Source: Sva-07 sp963707515 (lineage in GTDB: Bacteria; Actinomycetota; Acidimicrobiia; Acidimicrobiales; Ilumatobacteraceae). Taken from it: a stretch of 64,000 nucleotides of DNA. The stretch's first letter is position 1, and every line of letters begins with the position of its first letter. The notes beneath the pieces were generated by a model that made no database searches, was not told the DNA's origin, and saw only the letters and a program-made list of their open reading frames with translations. Made by a program: the position numbers and the translations under genes. Shown here piece by piece: positions 17,373-26,710 of this stretch. Location: assembly GCA_963707515.1 (NCBI GenBank), contig CAVPQI010000001.1:1054001-1118000 (forward strand), written 5' to 3'.

Positions 17373-18369
17373 TCAGATCTGGGCGCCCTGGGCGCGCAGC
17401 GTGTCGCGGACCTGTTGGGCGATGTCGATCGCCAGGATCTCGGCGCCCGCGGTGTTGAGATGGAATCCGTCGTCGGCGCGCACGTCCTTGCCCTTGCCGT
17501 CGCGCGGGTCGATGACGAACTCGGCCCAGTTCCCGTCGCGGCCCGAGAAGCGCTTCCACGTGTCGATGAAGATGACTCCCGGACGCTCCGCCGCCGCCGC
17601 CTTCGCCGCCTGGTCCTGGATCGCCATGCGGGCGGTGACGTCGGGGTTGTCGTCGTTGGGGATGCCGACCCAGATCAGCGTCCGCCCGTCCGCGGTGAGT
17701 TGGTCCATCACGGCCCCGGCACGCTTCTGGTATTCGGCCGACCAGCCCTCGGGATCGGTCTCGGGGTAGCCGAACAGGTCCGTGCCCGACGCATCGCGGC
17801 AAGATGTTGGCGTCGTTGCCCCCGAACGTCGCCACCACGATGTCGGGATCTGCCTCCGGCAGGATCTTGTCGATGTGTGCCGGCCAGTTGAAGAAGTCGG
17901 GCCGGGCGAGGCCGGAGGACACCTTGTAGTCGAGCTCGGTGTCGACGATGCCGGTGCTGTCGAGGAGCGTCTGCAGGTACGGCCCGAACGTGCCGGCGTC
18001 GCTGTCGCCGACGATCAGCACCCTCGCCGGGTTGGCGGCGGTCGGCGGACCGGTCGACTCGGGTTCCGTCGCCGCAGGCTCCGTCGATGCGGTGGCGGCC
18101 GCCGAGTCACCGGGATCGGCGGCGCCGGTCGAACCGTCCGCGGCGGGCTGCGTGACGATGCCGTCCGGATCGGTGGTCGTGCCGTTGGCGTCGGCGGTAC
18201 TCCCGTCGCCGCCGGCGAACGCTGCCGCCAGGCGGACCACGGCGACGACGATCACCCCGAGCACGACCAGGGCACCGATGCGCCGCGCCAGGTAACGACC
18301 CTTGGTCGGTCGCCGCCGACGGGCGGGGGGCGGCGCGCTCGAGCGGGTGGAGGCGCGGGGATCGGACAC
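17373..18369 (-). CDS. Membrane-anchored SGNH-fold hydrolase (DUF459-like), one +1 frameshift
   Basis: 331 aa when corrected; GTG 18369. Basic N-terminus, transmembrane helix IGALVVLGVIVVAVVRLAAAF, then a Gly/Thr/Ala/Glu-rich linker and an SGNH domain: block I LIVGDSDAGTFG (nucleophile Ser), block III ATFGGNDANIL, block V DGFHLN. Likely an extracytoplasmic esterase or acyltransferase acting on envelope glycans. The frame breaks at 17795-17800: TTGCGCGAT is read as TTGCCGCGAT on the coding strand. The following segment RDASGTDLFGYPETDPEGW fits DUF459. Confidence 0.8.
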
Positions 18370-18540
18370 GAAAGCCCAACGATACGGCCGGCACACGACC
18401 GAGACTCGGACCCCCACCCGTCCCGATGAACGTCGTGTGTCGGTGGTCGGTGTGCAGTGGGGCGGCGCTACCAGGGAGTAGCTTGGCCGGACGTGAACCG
18501 CCGGACGGCGACGTCCAGCACAGGCGTGACCAAACCAACC

Positions 18541-18560
18541 TGTGCAGATCCGTCTGCGCA
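18541..18560. promoter_or_regulatory. 8-4-8 inverted repeat upstream of the BMP lipoprotein gene
   Basis: TGTGCAGA-TCCG-TCTGCGCA, one mismatch, 20 nt before the start codon. It could be a repressor operator or a 5'-UTR hairpin close to the ribosome-binding site AGGGGAG (18571-18577). Confidence 0.45.
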
Positions 18561-18580
18561 GACCCAATGAAGGGGAGAAC

Positions 18581-19727
18581 ATGATCAAGAGCAAGAAGCT
18601 GCTCGCCGTCGGCGTAGTCGCCGCACTCGGCCTCGCGGCCTGCGGCAGTGACGACGACAGCAGCGACGAGGGCGCCTCGACGAGCGACGCGCCCGAGGCC
18701 ACCGACGCACCCGAGTCCACCGACGCCACGGAGGGCACCACCGCTCCCGACGGCTCGACCGCCCCCGAGGGCTCGACCGCCCCGGGCGCCAGTGGCGAGG
18801 AGGTCAACGTCGGTGTCGTCTACGACATCACCGGCCGCGGTGACCGCTCGTTCAACGACGCCGCAGGCGCCGGCCTCGACAAGGCCGTCGAGGAGCTCAA
18901 CGTCGTCGGCTCCGAGTCCACCCCGACCGGTGACGGCGACCGCGCCGAGCGCGTGCAGGGCCTCGTCGACGAAGGCAACGGCCTCATCATCGGCGTCGGC
19001 TTCCTGTTCGGTGACTCGATCACCAGCGCCTCGGCCGCCAACCCCGACACGAGCTTCGCCATCATCGACTCGGTGGTCGAGGCCGACAACGTCGCCTCGC
19101 TGACCTTTGCCGAGGAGCAGGGCTCGTTCCTCGTCGGTGTCGCCGCCGCCCTGAAGACGCAGACCGACAAGGTCGGCTTCATCGGTGGTGTCGAGAACGA
19201 CCTCATCAAGAAGTTCGAGGCGGGATACACCGCCGGCGTCCACGCCGTGAACCCGGACATCGAGGTCCTCGTCAACTACATCAGCCAGCCGCCGGACTTC
19301 TCGGGCTTCAACGACCCGGCGAAGGGCAAGGAGCTGGCCGCGGCGCAGTACGAGGCCGGCGCTGACGTCATCTACTCAGCTGCTGGCGGCTCGGGTCTGG
19401 GCGCCTTCGAGGCGGCCGCCGAAGCCGGTGAGCCCGGTGACGTGTGGGCGATCGGCGTCGACTCCGACCAGTACAACCTGGTCGCCGAGGAGCTCCAGCC
19501 GTACATCCTCACCTCGATGCTGAAGAAGGTCGACGTCGCCACGTACGACACGATCGCCGCCTTCGCCTCGGGCGCCTTCGAGCCGGGCATCAAGGTCTAC
19601 GACCTCGCCGCCGACGGCGTGGGCTACTCGACCTCGGGTGGCTTCGTCGACGACATCTCTGATCAGATCGACGAGTACGCGGCAGCAGATCATCGACGGA
19701 GAGATCGAAGTCCCGACCACGCCGTGA
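18581..19727 (+). CDS. BMP-family ABC transporter substrate-binding lipoprotein, one +1 frameshift
   Basis: 381 aa when corrected. Lipoprotein signal MIKSKKLL...LGLAAC with lipobox Cys 21, an acidic Ser/Thr/Pro linker, then a BMP domain (VNVGVVYDITGRGDRSFNDAAG, IIGVGFLFGDSI, EEQGSFLVGVAAAL, VGFIGGVENDLIKKFEAGY, AADVIYSAAGGSGLGAF-like, WAIGVDSDQ). BMP proteins bind nucleosides; the downstream adenosine deaminase supports a purine nucleoside ligand. The break at 19679-19684 (ACGCGCAG read as ACGCGGCAG) moves the true end to TGA 19725-19727 with ending QQIIDGEIEVPTTP. First gene of a transporter operon; a strong hairpin follows, so its mRNA may be partly uncoupled from the ATPase gene. Confidence 0.92.
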
Positions 19728-19752
19728 GCCTGACCCGCTGGCGTTGAACTTC

Positions 19753-19784
19753 CGGTGCCCGCTCGGATCGCCGAGCGGGCACCG
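19753..19784 (+). terminator. 14-bp perfect stem-loop after the BMP lipoprotein gene
   Basis: CGGTGCCCGCTCGG pairs with CCGAGCGGGCACCG around the loop ATCG. No U-tract. It may attenuate transcription or stabilise the 3' end, raising the binding protein above the transporter subunits. Confidence 0.75.
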
Positions 19785-19929
19785 TCGCGTCCGGGGTCCG
19801 GTGCGACACCACGAGCGGTCGGCGCGGACGGTTATCGCCGACCCTGCGCTCGCGCACCTCGGCACGACGTGACTGATCCCCCACCGCGCCGTGAGGTCGG
19901 GCCATGAAATATCGGCTAGAAAACAGCTG

Positions 19930-21491
19930 ATGAGTGACGAGGCGGCAGGGCGAGGCGCTGACGACGCATCGATCGCCATCCGACTGACCGACATCGTCAA
20001 GCGCTTCCCGGGCGTGGTCGCCAACGACGGGGTCAACCTGACCGTGCGCACGGGCACCGTGCACGCCATCGTCGGCGAGAACGGCGCCGGCAAGTCGACG
20101 CTGATGAAGACGCTGTACGGCGCCCACAAACCCAACGAGGGCACGATCGAGGTCAACGGCGTGGTGCGCGAGTTCAGCTCGCCCAAGGACGCCATCGCCG
20201 AGGGCATCGGCATGGTCTTCCAGCACGTTCATGCTCGCCGACAACCTGACCGTGTGGGAGAACATCGTCCTCGGCCAGGAGCCGGGTTCGGCGGTCTCAC
20301 TGAAGGCCAACGAGGCCCGTAAGCGGATCGCCGAGATCGGCAAGCGCTACGGCCTGTCGGTCGACCCCGACGAGCTGATCAGCGATCTCGGCGTCGGCGA
20401 CAAGCAGCGCGTCGAGATCCTCAAGGTCCTCTATCGCGGGGCGACGATCCTGATCCTCGACGAGCCGACGGCCGTCCTCGTCCCCCAGGAGGTCGACGAG
20501 CTGTTCGCCTCGTTGCGCGAGCTCACCGACCAGGGCGCGACGATCGTGTTCATCTCGCACAAGCTCGACGAGGTGCTGCGCCACGCCGATGCGATCACCG
20601 TCATCCGCCAGGGCAAGACCGTCGGTGAGATCGACGACCCGTCGACCGTCACCGCGCACGACCTCGCCGAACTGATGGTCGGCAGCGAGTTGCCGACTCC
20701 CGAGACCCGCGAACGCACGGTCACCGACGAGTCGGCACTGGAGCTCGACGACGTCGGCGTCGCCAGCGCCGAGACGGGCGGGCGCGACCACGTCCAGAAC
20801 GTCACGTTCACCGTCCATCGCGGCGAGATCGTCGGCATCGCCGGTGTCGAGGGCAACGGCCAGAGCGAGCTCGTCCGCGCCATCCTGGGTCTCCTCCCGT
20901 CTCACGGGTCGATCCGCCTCGACGGCCGCGAGCTCGCTCACCTGTCGACGCGTGAGCGCCGTGGCCTCGGATTGGGCTACATCGCCGAGGACCGCCACCG
21001 GGACGGGCTCGTGCTGCCGTTCACGCTGTGGGAGAACGCCGCCCTCGGTCACCACCACAAACCGCCGTTCGCCCGCGGGCCGTGGCTCGACGTCGGCGGC
21101 GCCAAGGACCGCACGGACGAGATCATCCAGGCCTACGACGTACGCACCCCGGGCGTCAACGTCGCCGCCTTCACGCTGTCGGGCGGCAACCAGCAGAAGC
21201 TGATCGTCGGCCGTGAGATGACCGCCCAACCGTCGGTGCTCGTCGCCGCCCACCCGACCCGCGGCGTCGACGTCGGCGCCCAGGCGCTGATCTGGGACAT
21301 CCTCCGCGACGCCCGAGCGGCCGGGCTCGGCACCGTCGCTCATCTCCGCCGACCTGGAGGAGCTGATCGGCTTGTCCGACCGGTTGCTGGTGATGCTCCG
21401 CGGTCGCATCGTCGCCGAGGTCGATCCGGCGACGGTCACGCCGTCGGAGCTCGGCGCGTACATGACCGGCGCTGCGGCAGGGGCGCACTGA
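19930..21491 (+). CDS. Nucleoside ABC transporter, duplicated ATPase subunit, two +1 frameshifts
   Basis: 519 aa when corrected, two ABC cassettes. First: Walker A GENGAGKST, Walker B ILILDEPTAVL, H-loop FISHKL. Second: VEGNGQSELVRA (degenerate Walker A), signature LSGGNQQKLIVGRE, and AAHPTRGVDVGA in place of a normal Walker B. This is the YufO/NupA type that pairs with BMP proteins. Breaks near 20226-20228 (CACTTC read as CACGTTC) and 21335-21340 (GTGCTC read as GTCGCTC). TGATG overlap with the permease at 21491. Confidence 0.9.
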
Positions 21492-22636
21492 TGTTCGAAC
21501 GGATCTGGCGGGCGTCGCTCGCCCCGCTGATCGCCGGCGTGGCGGCGATCATCATCTCCTCGGTCGCCCTGTTGCTCTCGGGCCACAACCCGGTGACGAC
21601 GTTCCAGGAGATGTGGAAGACGATCGACTCGACGGAATCCGTCGTGCTGATCATCAACCGTGCCGTGCCCTACTACATCGCCGGCGTCGCCGTCGCCGTC
21701 GGGTTCAAGATGAACCTGTTCAACATCGGCTCGAACGGTCAGTACCTGCTGGCCGCCCTCGTCGCCGGGTGGGCCGGTGCCGAGGTCAGCCTGCCGCCGC
21801 TGCTGCACGTGCCGTTCATCTTCCTCGTTGCCGTCGCGGTCGGCGGCACGTGGGCGCTGATCGCCGGCGTGCTCAACGTCACCCGCAACGTCAACGTCGT
21901 CATCTCGACGATCATGCTCAACTACATCGCCATCGGCCTCAGCGCCTTCCTGCTCGCCGAGGTGTTCCGCGACAACGCCAACGGCGGGCTCGTCGCCCAG
22001 ACCAAGCCGATCCCCGATTCCGGCCAGATCCCGGCGCTCAACCCGATCTTCGAGTTCTTCGGGTTCCACTTCGGGTCGAGCGTCCAGCTGTACGGGTTCT
22101 TGCCGTTCGCCATCGCCCTCGGCATCGGCTACCACGTGCTGCTCAACCGCAGCCTCTTCGGCTACGAGCTGAAGCTGTCGGGCCTCAATGCCGACGCGGC
22201 GACCAGCGCCGGCGTCAACCCCAAGCGGATGGTGCTGATCACGATGTTCCTCTCCGGTGCCGTCGCCGGGATGATCGGGCTGCCGTTCCTGCTCGCCGAC
22301 CCGAACTTCCAGAAGTACGGCGACGCGTTCCCGACGACGATCGGCTTCACCGGCCTCGGCCTCGCGCTGCTCGGCCGCAACAGCCCGATCGGCATCGCCG
22401 GAGCGGCGTTGATCTGGGCGACGATCGAGCGCGCCACCCAACGCCTCGGCCCGCTCGGCGTGCCGCCCGAGATCGGCCGCATCCTGCAGGGGTCGTTCCT
22501 GCTCGTCGCCGTCATCGCCTACGAGGTCGTGCGGCGCCGCAACGATGCCGCCGCCGTCGCCGCCGCCGCTGCGGCGACGAGCATCGAACGTCCCCCGCCA
22601 CGACCCGGCACCACGGCCGTTGGAGCGGCGACATGA
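21491..22636 (+). CDS. Nucleoside ABC transporter permease 1 (YufP/NupB type)
   Basis: 381 aa, about eight to ten hydrophobic helices, inner membrane. Typical motifs: NIGSNGQYLLAALVAGW, NVNVVISTIMLNYIAIG and GIAGAALIWATIERA. The C-terminal tail is Ala-rich and disordered-looking. Overlaps the ATPase by one base and the second permease by 4 nt (ATGA). Confidence 0.92.
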   Translation: MFERIWRASLAPLIAGVAAIIISSVALLLSGHNPVTTFQEMWKTIDSTESVVLIINRAVPYYIAGVAVAVGFKMNLFNIGSNGQYLLAALVAGWAGAEVSLPPLLHVPFIFLVAVAVGGTWALIAGVLNVTRNVNVVISTIMLNYIAIGLSAFLLAEVFRDNANGGLVAQTKPIPDSGQIPALNPIFEFFGFHFGSSVQLYGFLPFAIALGIGYHVLLNRSLFGYELKLSGLNADAATSAGVNPKRMVLITMFLSGAVAGMIGLPFLLADPNFQKYGDAFPTTIGFTGLGLALLGRNSPIGIAGAALIWATIERATQRLGPLGVPPEIGRILQGSFLLVAVIAYEVVRRRNDAAAVAAAAAATSIERPPPRPGTTAVGAAT

Positions 22637-23931
22637 CCAGCATCCTCGCCAACGCCTCGGCGGCCGTCCCGCCGACCCGCCGAGCGCCGCTGCTCGCCAA
22701 CCCGCGCACGCGCATCGTGCTCATCGCCATGCTCGGCGTGGCCGTGATGTCGACGGCGCGATTGATCGCCGACAACCCCGACCTCACCTCGAGCGGCACG
22801 TTCGGCGTCGCCCTGCGCACCGCCGCACCGATCGGGCTCGCCGGTCTGTCCGGCCTCGTCGCCGAACGCAGCGGCACGGTCAACATCGGCCTCGACGGGA
22901 TGATGGTGATGGGCACGATCTTCGCCGGCTGGTGGGGATGGGAGTACGGGCCGTGGATGGCGATCGTCGGCGGCATCATCGGCGGTGTGATGGGCGGCCT
23001 CGTGATGAGCGTCGCCACGACGACATTCGGCGTCAACCACATCGTCGCCGGCGTGGCGATCAACCTCATCGCCCCGGGTGTCGCCCGGTTCATGGCCAGC
23101 GAGCTGTTCGTCGGTGTGCAGGGTGGGTCGGTCACCACGTCGCCCGGCAACAAGGGCAGCATCGGATCGTTCACGATGCCGTTCCTGTCGGGCGGCGACC
23201 TCTTCGGCTGGCAGTCACCCGACATCCTCGGCTGGCTCGAGGACACCGGCTGGTGGCTGATCGCCGACATCTCGGGGCTGCTGCGCGGCCTCACCACCGC
23301 CGTCACCTGGGACGTCGTGTTGACGATCGGGCTCTTCTTCGGCGTCGCCTACCTCTTGTGGCACACACCGCTCGGCCTCCGGCTGCGGTTCTCCGGCGAA
23401 CGCCCGTCGGCGGCCGACTCGCTCGGTGTGTCGGTGCACACGATGCGCTACATCGGCATGGCGATCTCCGGCGGCCTCGCCGGCATGGGCGGCGCCGTGC
23501 TCGTGCTGTTCGCCAACCGCTACCAGGAGAACCAGGTCGCCGGCCGCGGGTTCCTCGGCCTGGCGACGATGATCTTCGGCAACTGGATGCCGGCCGGCAC
23601 GGCGCTCGGCGCCGGCCTGTTCGGCTACGCCCAGGGCATCACGCTGCGCACCAACCCGGGCGACCTCGTGCGCGCCCTGGTGCTGGCGGCCGCCATCGGG
23701 CTCGCCGTGACGGCGATCATCATGGCGGCGCGTCGCAGCGCCCAGGGTGCCGGCATCGTCGGGGCCTTCGCCGCCGTCACGCTCTGGGCCTACTTCGCCG
23801 TCCAGCAGCCGAACAACCAGCTCGTCTTCGTCACCCCGTACGTCGTGACGCTGATCGCCGTCACCCTCGGGGCGCAACGCCTGAGACCGCCTGCCGAGGA
23901 AGGTGTGCCGTGGTTCAAGGGCATGCAGTAG
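22633..23931 (+). CDS. Nucleoside ABC transporter permease 2 (YufQ/NupC type)
   Basis: 432 aa, longer than the usual ~310-aa family because of a long loop around FMASELFVGVQGG-SPDILGWLEDTGWW and an extra hydrophobic pair at the C-terminus (VGAFAAVTLWAYFAVQQ, VVTLIAVTLGAQ). Family motifs: TAAPIGLAGLSGLVAERSGTVNIGLDGMM and GRGFLGLATMIFGNWMPAG. Forms the translocation pore with permease 1. Confidence 0.92.
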   Translation: MTSILANASAAVPPTRRAPLLANPRTRIVLIAMLGVAVMSTARLIADNPDLTSSGTFGVALRTAAPIGLAGLSGLVAERSGTVNIGLDGMMVMGTIFAGWWGWEYGPWMAIVGGIIGGVMGGLVMSVATTTFGVNHIVAGVAINLIAPGVARFMASELFVGVQGGSVTTSPGNKGSIGSFTMPFLSGGDLFGWQSPDILGWLEDTGWWLIADISGLLRGLTTAVTWDVVLTIGLFFGVAYLLWHTPLGLRLRFSGERPSAADSLGVSVHTMRYIGMAISGGLAGMGGAVLVLFANRYQENQVAGRGFLGLATMIFGNWMPAGTALGAGLFGYAQGITLRTNPGDLVRALVLAAAIGLAVTAIIMAARRSAQGAGIVGAFAAVTLWAYFAVQQPNNQLVFVTPYVVTLIAVTLGAQRLRPPAEEGVPWFKGMQ

Positions 23932-23944
23932 TGGCGCGCCTGCG

Positions 23945-25024
23945 ATGACGATCTCGCTCGACACGGCGCGGGCGCTGCCGAAGGTCCTCCTCCACGATCA
24001 TCTCGACGGTGGCCTGCGCACGACCACGCTGCTGGAGCTCGCCGACGCCATCGGCTGGACGTTGCCGACCACGCCCGACGACCTGCAGGCATGGTTCACG
24101 AGGGGTGCCGACACCGGCGACATCTTGCAGTACCTGGCGACCTTCGAGCACACGTTGGCGGTCATGCAGCGCGCCGACCACATCGAGCGCATCGCCCGCG
24201 AGGCGGTCGTCGACCTCGCCGCCGACGGCGTCGTCTACGCCGAGGTCCGCTTCGCCCCCGAGCTGCACCAGCAGGACGGGCTGGCGTTCGACGACGTCGT
24301 CGCCGCGGTCACGAGCGGCTTCCGTCGCGGCGAGCAGGACGCCCGCGCCGACGGCCAGGGGATCACCGTCAACGCCATCTGCTGCGCGATGCGCACCGGC
24401 GACCACTCGGTCGAGGTCGCCCGCCTCGTCGAGCGGATGCGCACCATCGACGACAAGGTCGTCGCCTTCGACCTCGCCGGTGCCGAGACCGGTTTCCCGC
24501 CGTCGATGCACGCCGAGGCGCTGGCGATCGCCCGCCAGGCGATGCTCAACATCACGATCCACGCCAGCGAGCCTCCCGACCTCGAGCTGATCAGCGATGC
24601 CATCACCCACGGCGCCCACCGCATCGGCCACGGCGTGCGGCTGCGTACCGACACCAGCCTCGTCGACGACCCGGCGGCACCGATGACCCTCGGGCCGCTC
24701 GCTCGCTACGTCCTCGACCACCAGGTTCACCTGGAGATGGCGCCGACGTGCAACGTGCAGATCGGTGCCGTGCCGACGATCGCCGACCATCCGATCGGTC
24801 CGTTCCTGCGGGCCGGGTTCAGCGTCGGCTACAACACCGACAACCGCCTGATGAGCAACGTGATGCCGTCGACCGAGCTCCACGCCGTCGCCCACGCCCA
24901 CCGCCTCGACGCCGGCGAGATGTGCCGGTTGGCGACCAATGCGGCGATGGCCGGCTTCGCCCCCATCGAGCAACGACGGGCCCTCGTCGACGACGTGATC
25001 GTCCCCGCCTACGCCGCTCTCTGA
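23945..25024 (+). CDS. add: Adenosine deaminase, paralogue 1
   Basis: 359 aa TIM-barrel deaminase. Zinc/substrate motifs: LLHDHLDGGLR, AEVRFAPELH, ITIHASE (HASE where most have HAGE), HRIGHGVR and NTDNRLMS. Converts adenosine or deoxyadenosine to inosine in the cytoplasm. ATG 23945 lies 13 nt after the permease stop, so import and deamination are co-transcribed. A second, clearly diverged deaminase is at 27346-28434. Confidence 0.9.
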   Translation: MTISLDTARALPKVLLHDHLDGGLRTTTLLELADAIGWTLPTTPDDLQAWFTRGADTGDILQYLATFEHTLAVMQRADHIERIAREAVVDLAADGVVYAEVRFAPELHQQDGLAFDDVVAAVTSGFRRGEQDARADGQGITVNAICCAMRTGDHSVEVARLVERMRTIDDKVVAFDLAGAETGFPPSMHAEALAIARQAMLNITIHASEPPDLELISDAITHGAHRIGHGVRLRTDTSLVDDPAAPMTLGPLARYVLDHQVHLEMAPTCNVQIGAVPTIADHPIGPFLRAGFSVGYNTDNRLMSNVMPSTELHAVAHAHRLDAGEMCRLATNAAMAGFAPIEQRRALVDDVIVPAYAAL

Positions 25025-25050
25025 ACGGGCGCCGCTGACCGGCGCCGCTG

Positions 25051-25101
25051 CGATCTCGGTCAGGATCTGCCCGCTTTCCGGGCACGATCCGACCGAGATC
25101 G
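25051..25101. terminator. 51-nt long palindrome after adenosine deaminase 1
   Basis: Outer arms CGATCTCGGTC / GACCGAGATCG pair perfectly, then GGATC/GATCC, then GCCCG/CGGGC around CTTTC. Two stop-linked repeat units (TGAACGGGCGCCGC, TGACCGGCGCCGC) lie just before it at 25022-25048. Likely the operon terminator; the two-part design recalls REP elements. Confidence 0.7.
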
Positions 25102-25163
25102 GTTCAGTCGAGGCTGTCGGCGAGGCGCTGGACCCCGCACCGGATGCGTGCTGTGATGGGCCG

Positions 25164-25640
25164 ATGGCCGGCATCGACCTCGAACGCTTCCGGGCGATGC
25201 GCGGTGAGCACGAACGTGCGCTGACCGAGATCCGTGACGGCCGCAAGCGCAGCCACTGGATGTGGTACGTGTTCCCCCAGGTCGCCGGCCTGGGCACCAG
25301 CCCGATGGCCCGGCAGTACGCCATCACCAGCGTCGACGAGGCACGCGCCTACCTCGACGATGGGCCGCTGCGCGCCGACTACGCGGCGATGGTCGACGCC
25401 GTCCACGACCAGGTGGTCGGCAACGGGATGCGTGTGCACGACCTGCTCGGGTCGCCCGACGACGCCAAGCTGGTGTCCTCGCTGACGCTGTTCAGTGGTG
25501 TCGGTCGCCGGATGGGCGCCGAGTGCCACGATCTCGACGATCTCGTTCGCGGCGCCGACGAGATCCTCGACGCCGCCGCCGGACAACGTCTCCCGCGCTG
25601 CGAGTTCACGACGTCGTTCCTCGACAACCGCAGCAACTGA
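25164..25640 (+). CDS. DUF1810 family protein
   Basis: 158 aa. Recognised by DLERFRAM...YEHERALTEIRDGRKRSHWMWYVFPQ-type start, VAGLGTSPMARQYAI and SLTLFSGV; length is normal. Small soluble family of unknown function. Preceded by the long palindrome; its stop faces the stop-linked repeat of the convergent CmcJ gene. Confidence 0.88.
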   Translation: MAGIDLERFRAMRGEHERALTEIRDGRKRSHWMWYVFPQVAGLGTSPMARQYAITSVDEARAYLDDGPLRADYAAMVDAVHDQVVGNGMRVHDLLGSPDDAKLVSSLTLFSGVGRRMGAECHDLDDLVRGADEILDAAAGQRLPRCEFTTSFLDNRSN

Positions 25641-25655
25641 GCGCGTCGGCCCCGT

Positions 25656-25711
25656 GCCGAGCCGGTTCAGCCGGAGTCGCTCAGCGGGAGCCGATCAGCG
25701 GGAGCCGATCA
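25656..25711. repeat. Four 14-bp units ending on the CmcJ/NvfI stop codon
   Basis: Plus-strand units GCCGAGCCGGTTCA, GCCGGAGTCGCTCA and twice GCGGGAGCCGATCA. The last unit contains the stop (TCA 25709-25711, read TGA on the minus strand); each other unit adds another TGA downstream of the gene. Confidence 0.9.
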
Positions 25712-26533
25712 ATCGGACAGGCAGATCGCCCGCAACTCGATGCTCGAGCGCGGCGGGTCGCCCAGCTCGACGTCGGGGTCACGGAATGCCGAGTGCGGTG
25801 TGAACCACGTCTCGCCACGCTCGACGAGGTCGGAGTCGAAGGTGCGGAAGGCCACGACCTCGTCGGCGAGCAGCTCGGGGTAGGCGTACCACCGGTACGA
25901 CGAGTCGTCGGTCGGGCCGAGGATCGCCAGGGCGTCGAAGTCGACGCCCGAACCGGCGTAGTCGGACACCGGGATCGGTCGGGTGTCGTCGGGTGTCACC
26001 GTGCGCGCGTCGCACCAGGCGAGCGGAAGGTCCATCTTCGCCGGACCGAGGTTGCGCCAGAACTGGAGGATCACCAGCCGCCGGGCGGCGAGGACGTCGT
26101 CGCCGGTGACGCCGTTGCGCTCGAGCGAACGGAGCAACCCGGCGCGCTCGGGGTCGGGAGCGACGTACGACTGGCGGACCAGCTGGTCGTAGCCGGCGGC
26201 GAAGTCGGAGTGCACGAACGTGATCGGGCCGAGGTCCTGGTGGCGGGCGACCTGGTCGGGACCACGTTTGATGTGGTTCGACACGAGAGCGATCTCGCAG
26301 CCGGTCATCTCCCGCGCCAGCTCCTCCATCTCGCGGTGATGGAGCTCGGCGACCTCGTCGTCGTCACCCCACGCGGACACCGCCGACCGATGGTCGACGA
26401 GCTCGAAACCGCACGACTGCCAGCCCGGCAGGTCGGCCTGGCGGGCGTCGTGGATGTCGGTCTCCACCGAGTCGGCCATCACGTCACCGCCGCGAGCGGC
26501 GAAGTTCAACGTCGCGGTGCAGAAGACCCCCAT
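25709..26533 (-). CDS. CmcJ/NvfI-family oxidoreductase-like protein
   Basis: 274 aa from ATG 26533. The family (CmcJ of cephamycin 7-alpha-methoxylation, NvfI, gibberellin desaturase-like) is recognised from GFELVDHRSAV near the start, FVHSDFA, LQFWRNLG and the C-terminal SYRWYAYPELLADEVVAFRTFDSD ... FTPHSAFRDP ... SSIELRAICL. Members are often Fe(II)/2-oxoglutarate-like or isomerase-like enzymes; the substrate here is unknown. No biosynthetic cluster surrounds it. It lies downstream of upp on the same strand. Confidence 0.8.
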   Translation of the reverse strand: MGVFCTATLNFAARGGDVMADSVETDIHDARQADLPGWQSCGFELVDHRSAVSAWGDDDEVAELHHREMEELAREMTGCEIALVSNHIKRGPDQVARHQDLGPITFVHSDFAAGYDQLVRQSYVAPDPERAGLLRSLERNGVTGDDVLAARRLVILQFWRNLGPAKMDLPLAWCDARTVTPDDTRPIPVSDYAGSGVDFDALAILGPTDDSSYRWYAYPELLADEVVAFRTFDSDLVERGETWFTPHSAFRDPDVELGDPPRSSIELRAICLSD

Positions 26534-26589
26534 GACCGCCACGCTACGCCGCCCGTGACGGCGGTGGCGGACCGGGATCGCCAACGGGC

Positions 26590-26687
26590 GCCGAGCAGGA
26601 TCAGCCGGGCAGGATCAGCCGAGCAGGATCAGCCGGGCAGGATCAGCCGGGCAGGATCAGTCGAGCAGGATCAGCCGGGCAGGATCA
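26590..26687. repeat. Seven 14-bp tandem units between upp and the CmcJ gene
   Basis: Units GCC(G/A)(A/G)GCAGGATCA from 26590 to 26687, each holding TCA (TGA on the strand of both genes). The array begins 23 nt past the upp stop. No spacer sequences, so not CRISPR. Confidence 0.92.
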
Positions 26688-26710
26688 GAGTGTCGACTGG
26701 GCCGCCGGGG

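Noticed and set aside
25709..26533. CmcJ-like gene as a marker of a cephamycin or other beta-lactam cluster
   Set aside because: Neighbours are nucleoside salvage and DUF1810; no synthetase, carrier or tailoring genes nearby.
26590..26687. Tandem 14-bp repeats (and the 32-bp repeats at 43385-43513) as CRISPR arrays
   Set aside because: Units are directly adjacent with no unique spacers, too short, and no cas genes are present.
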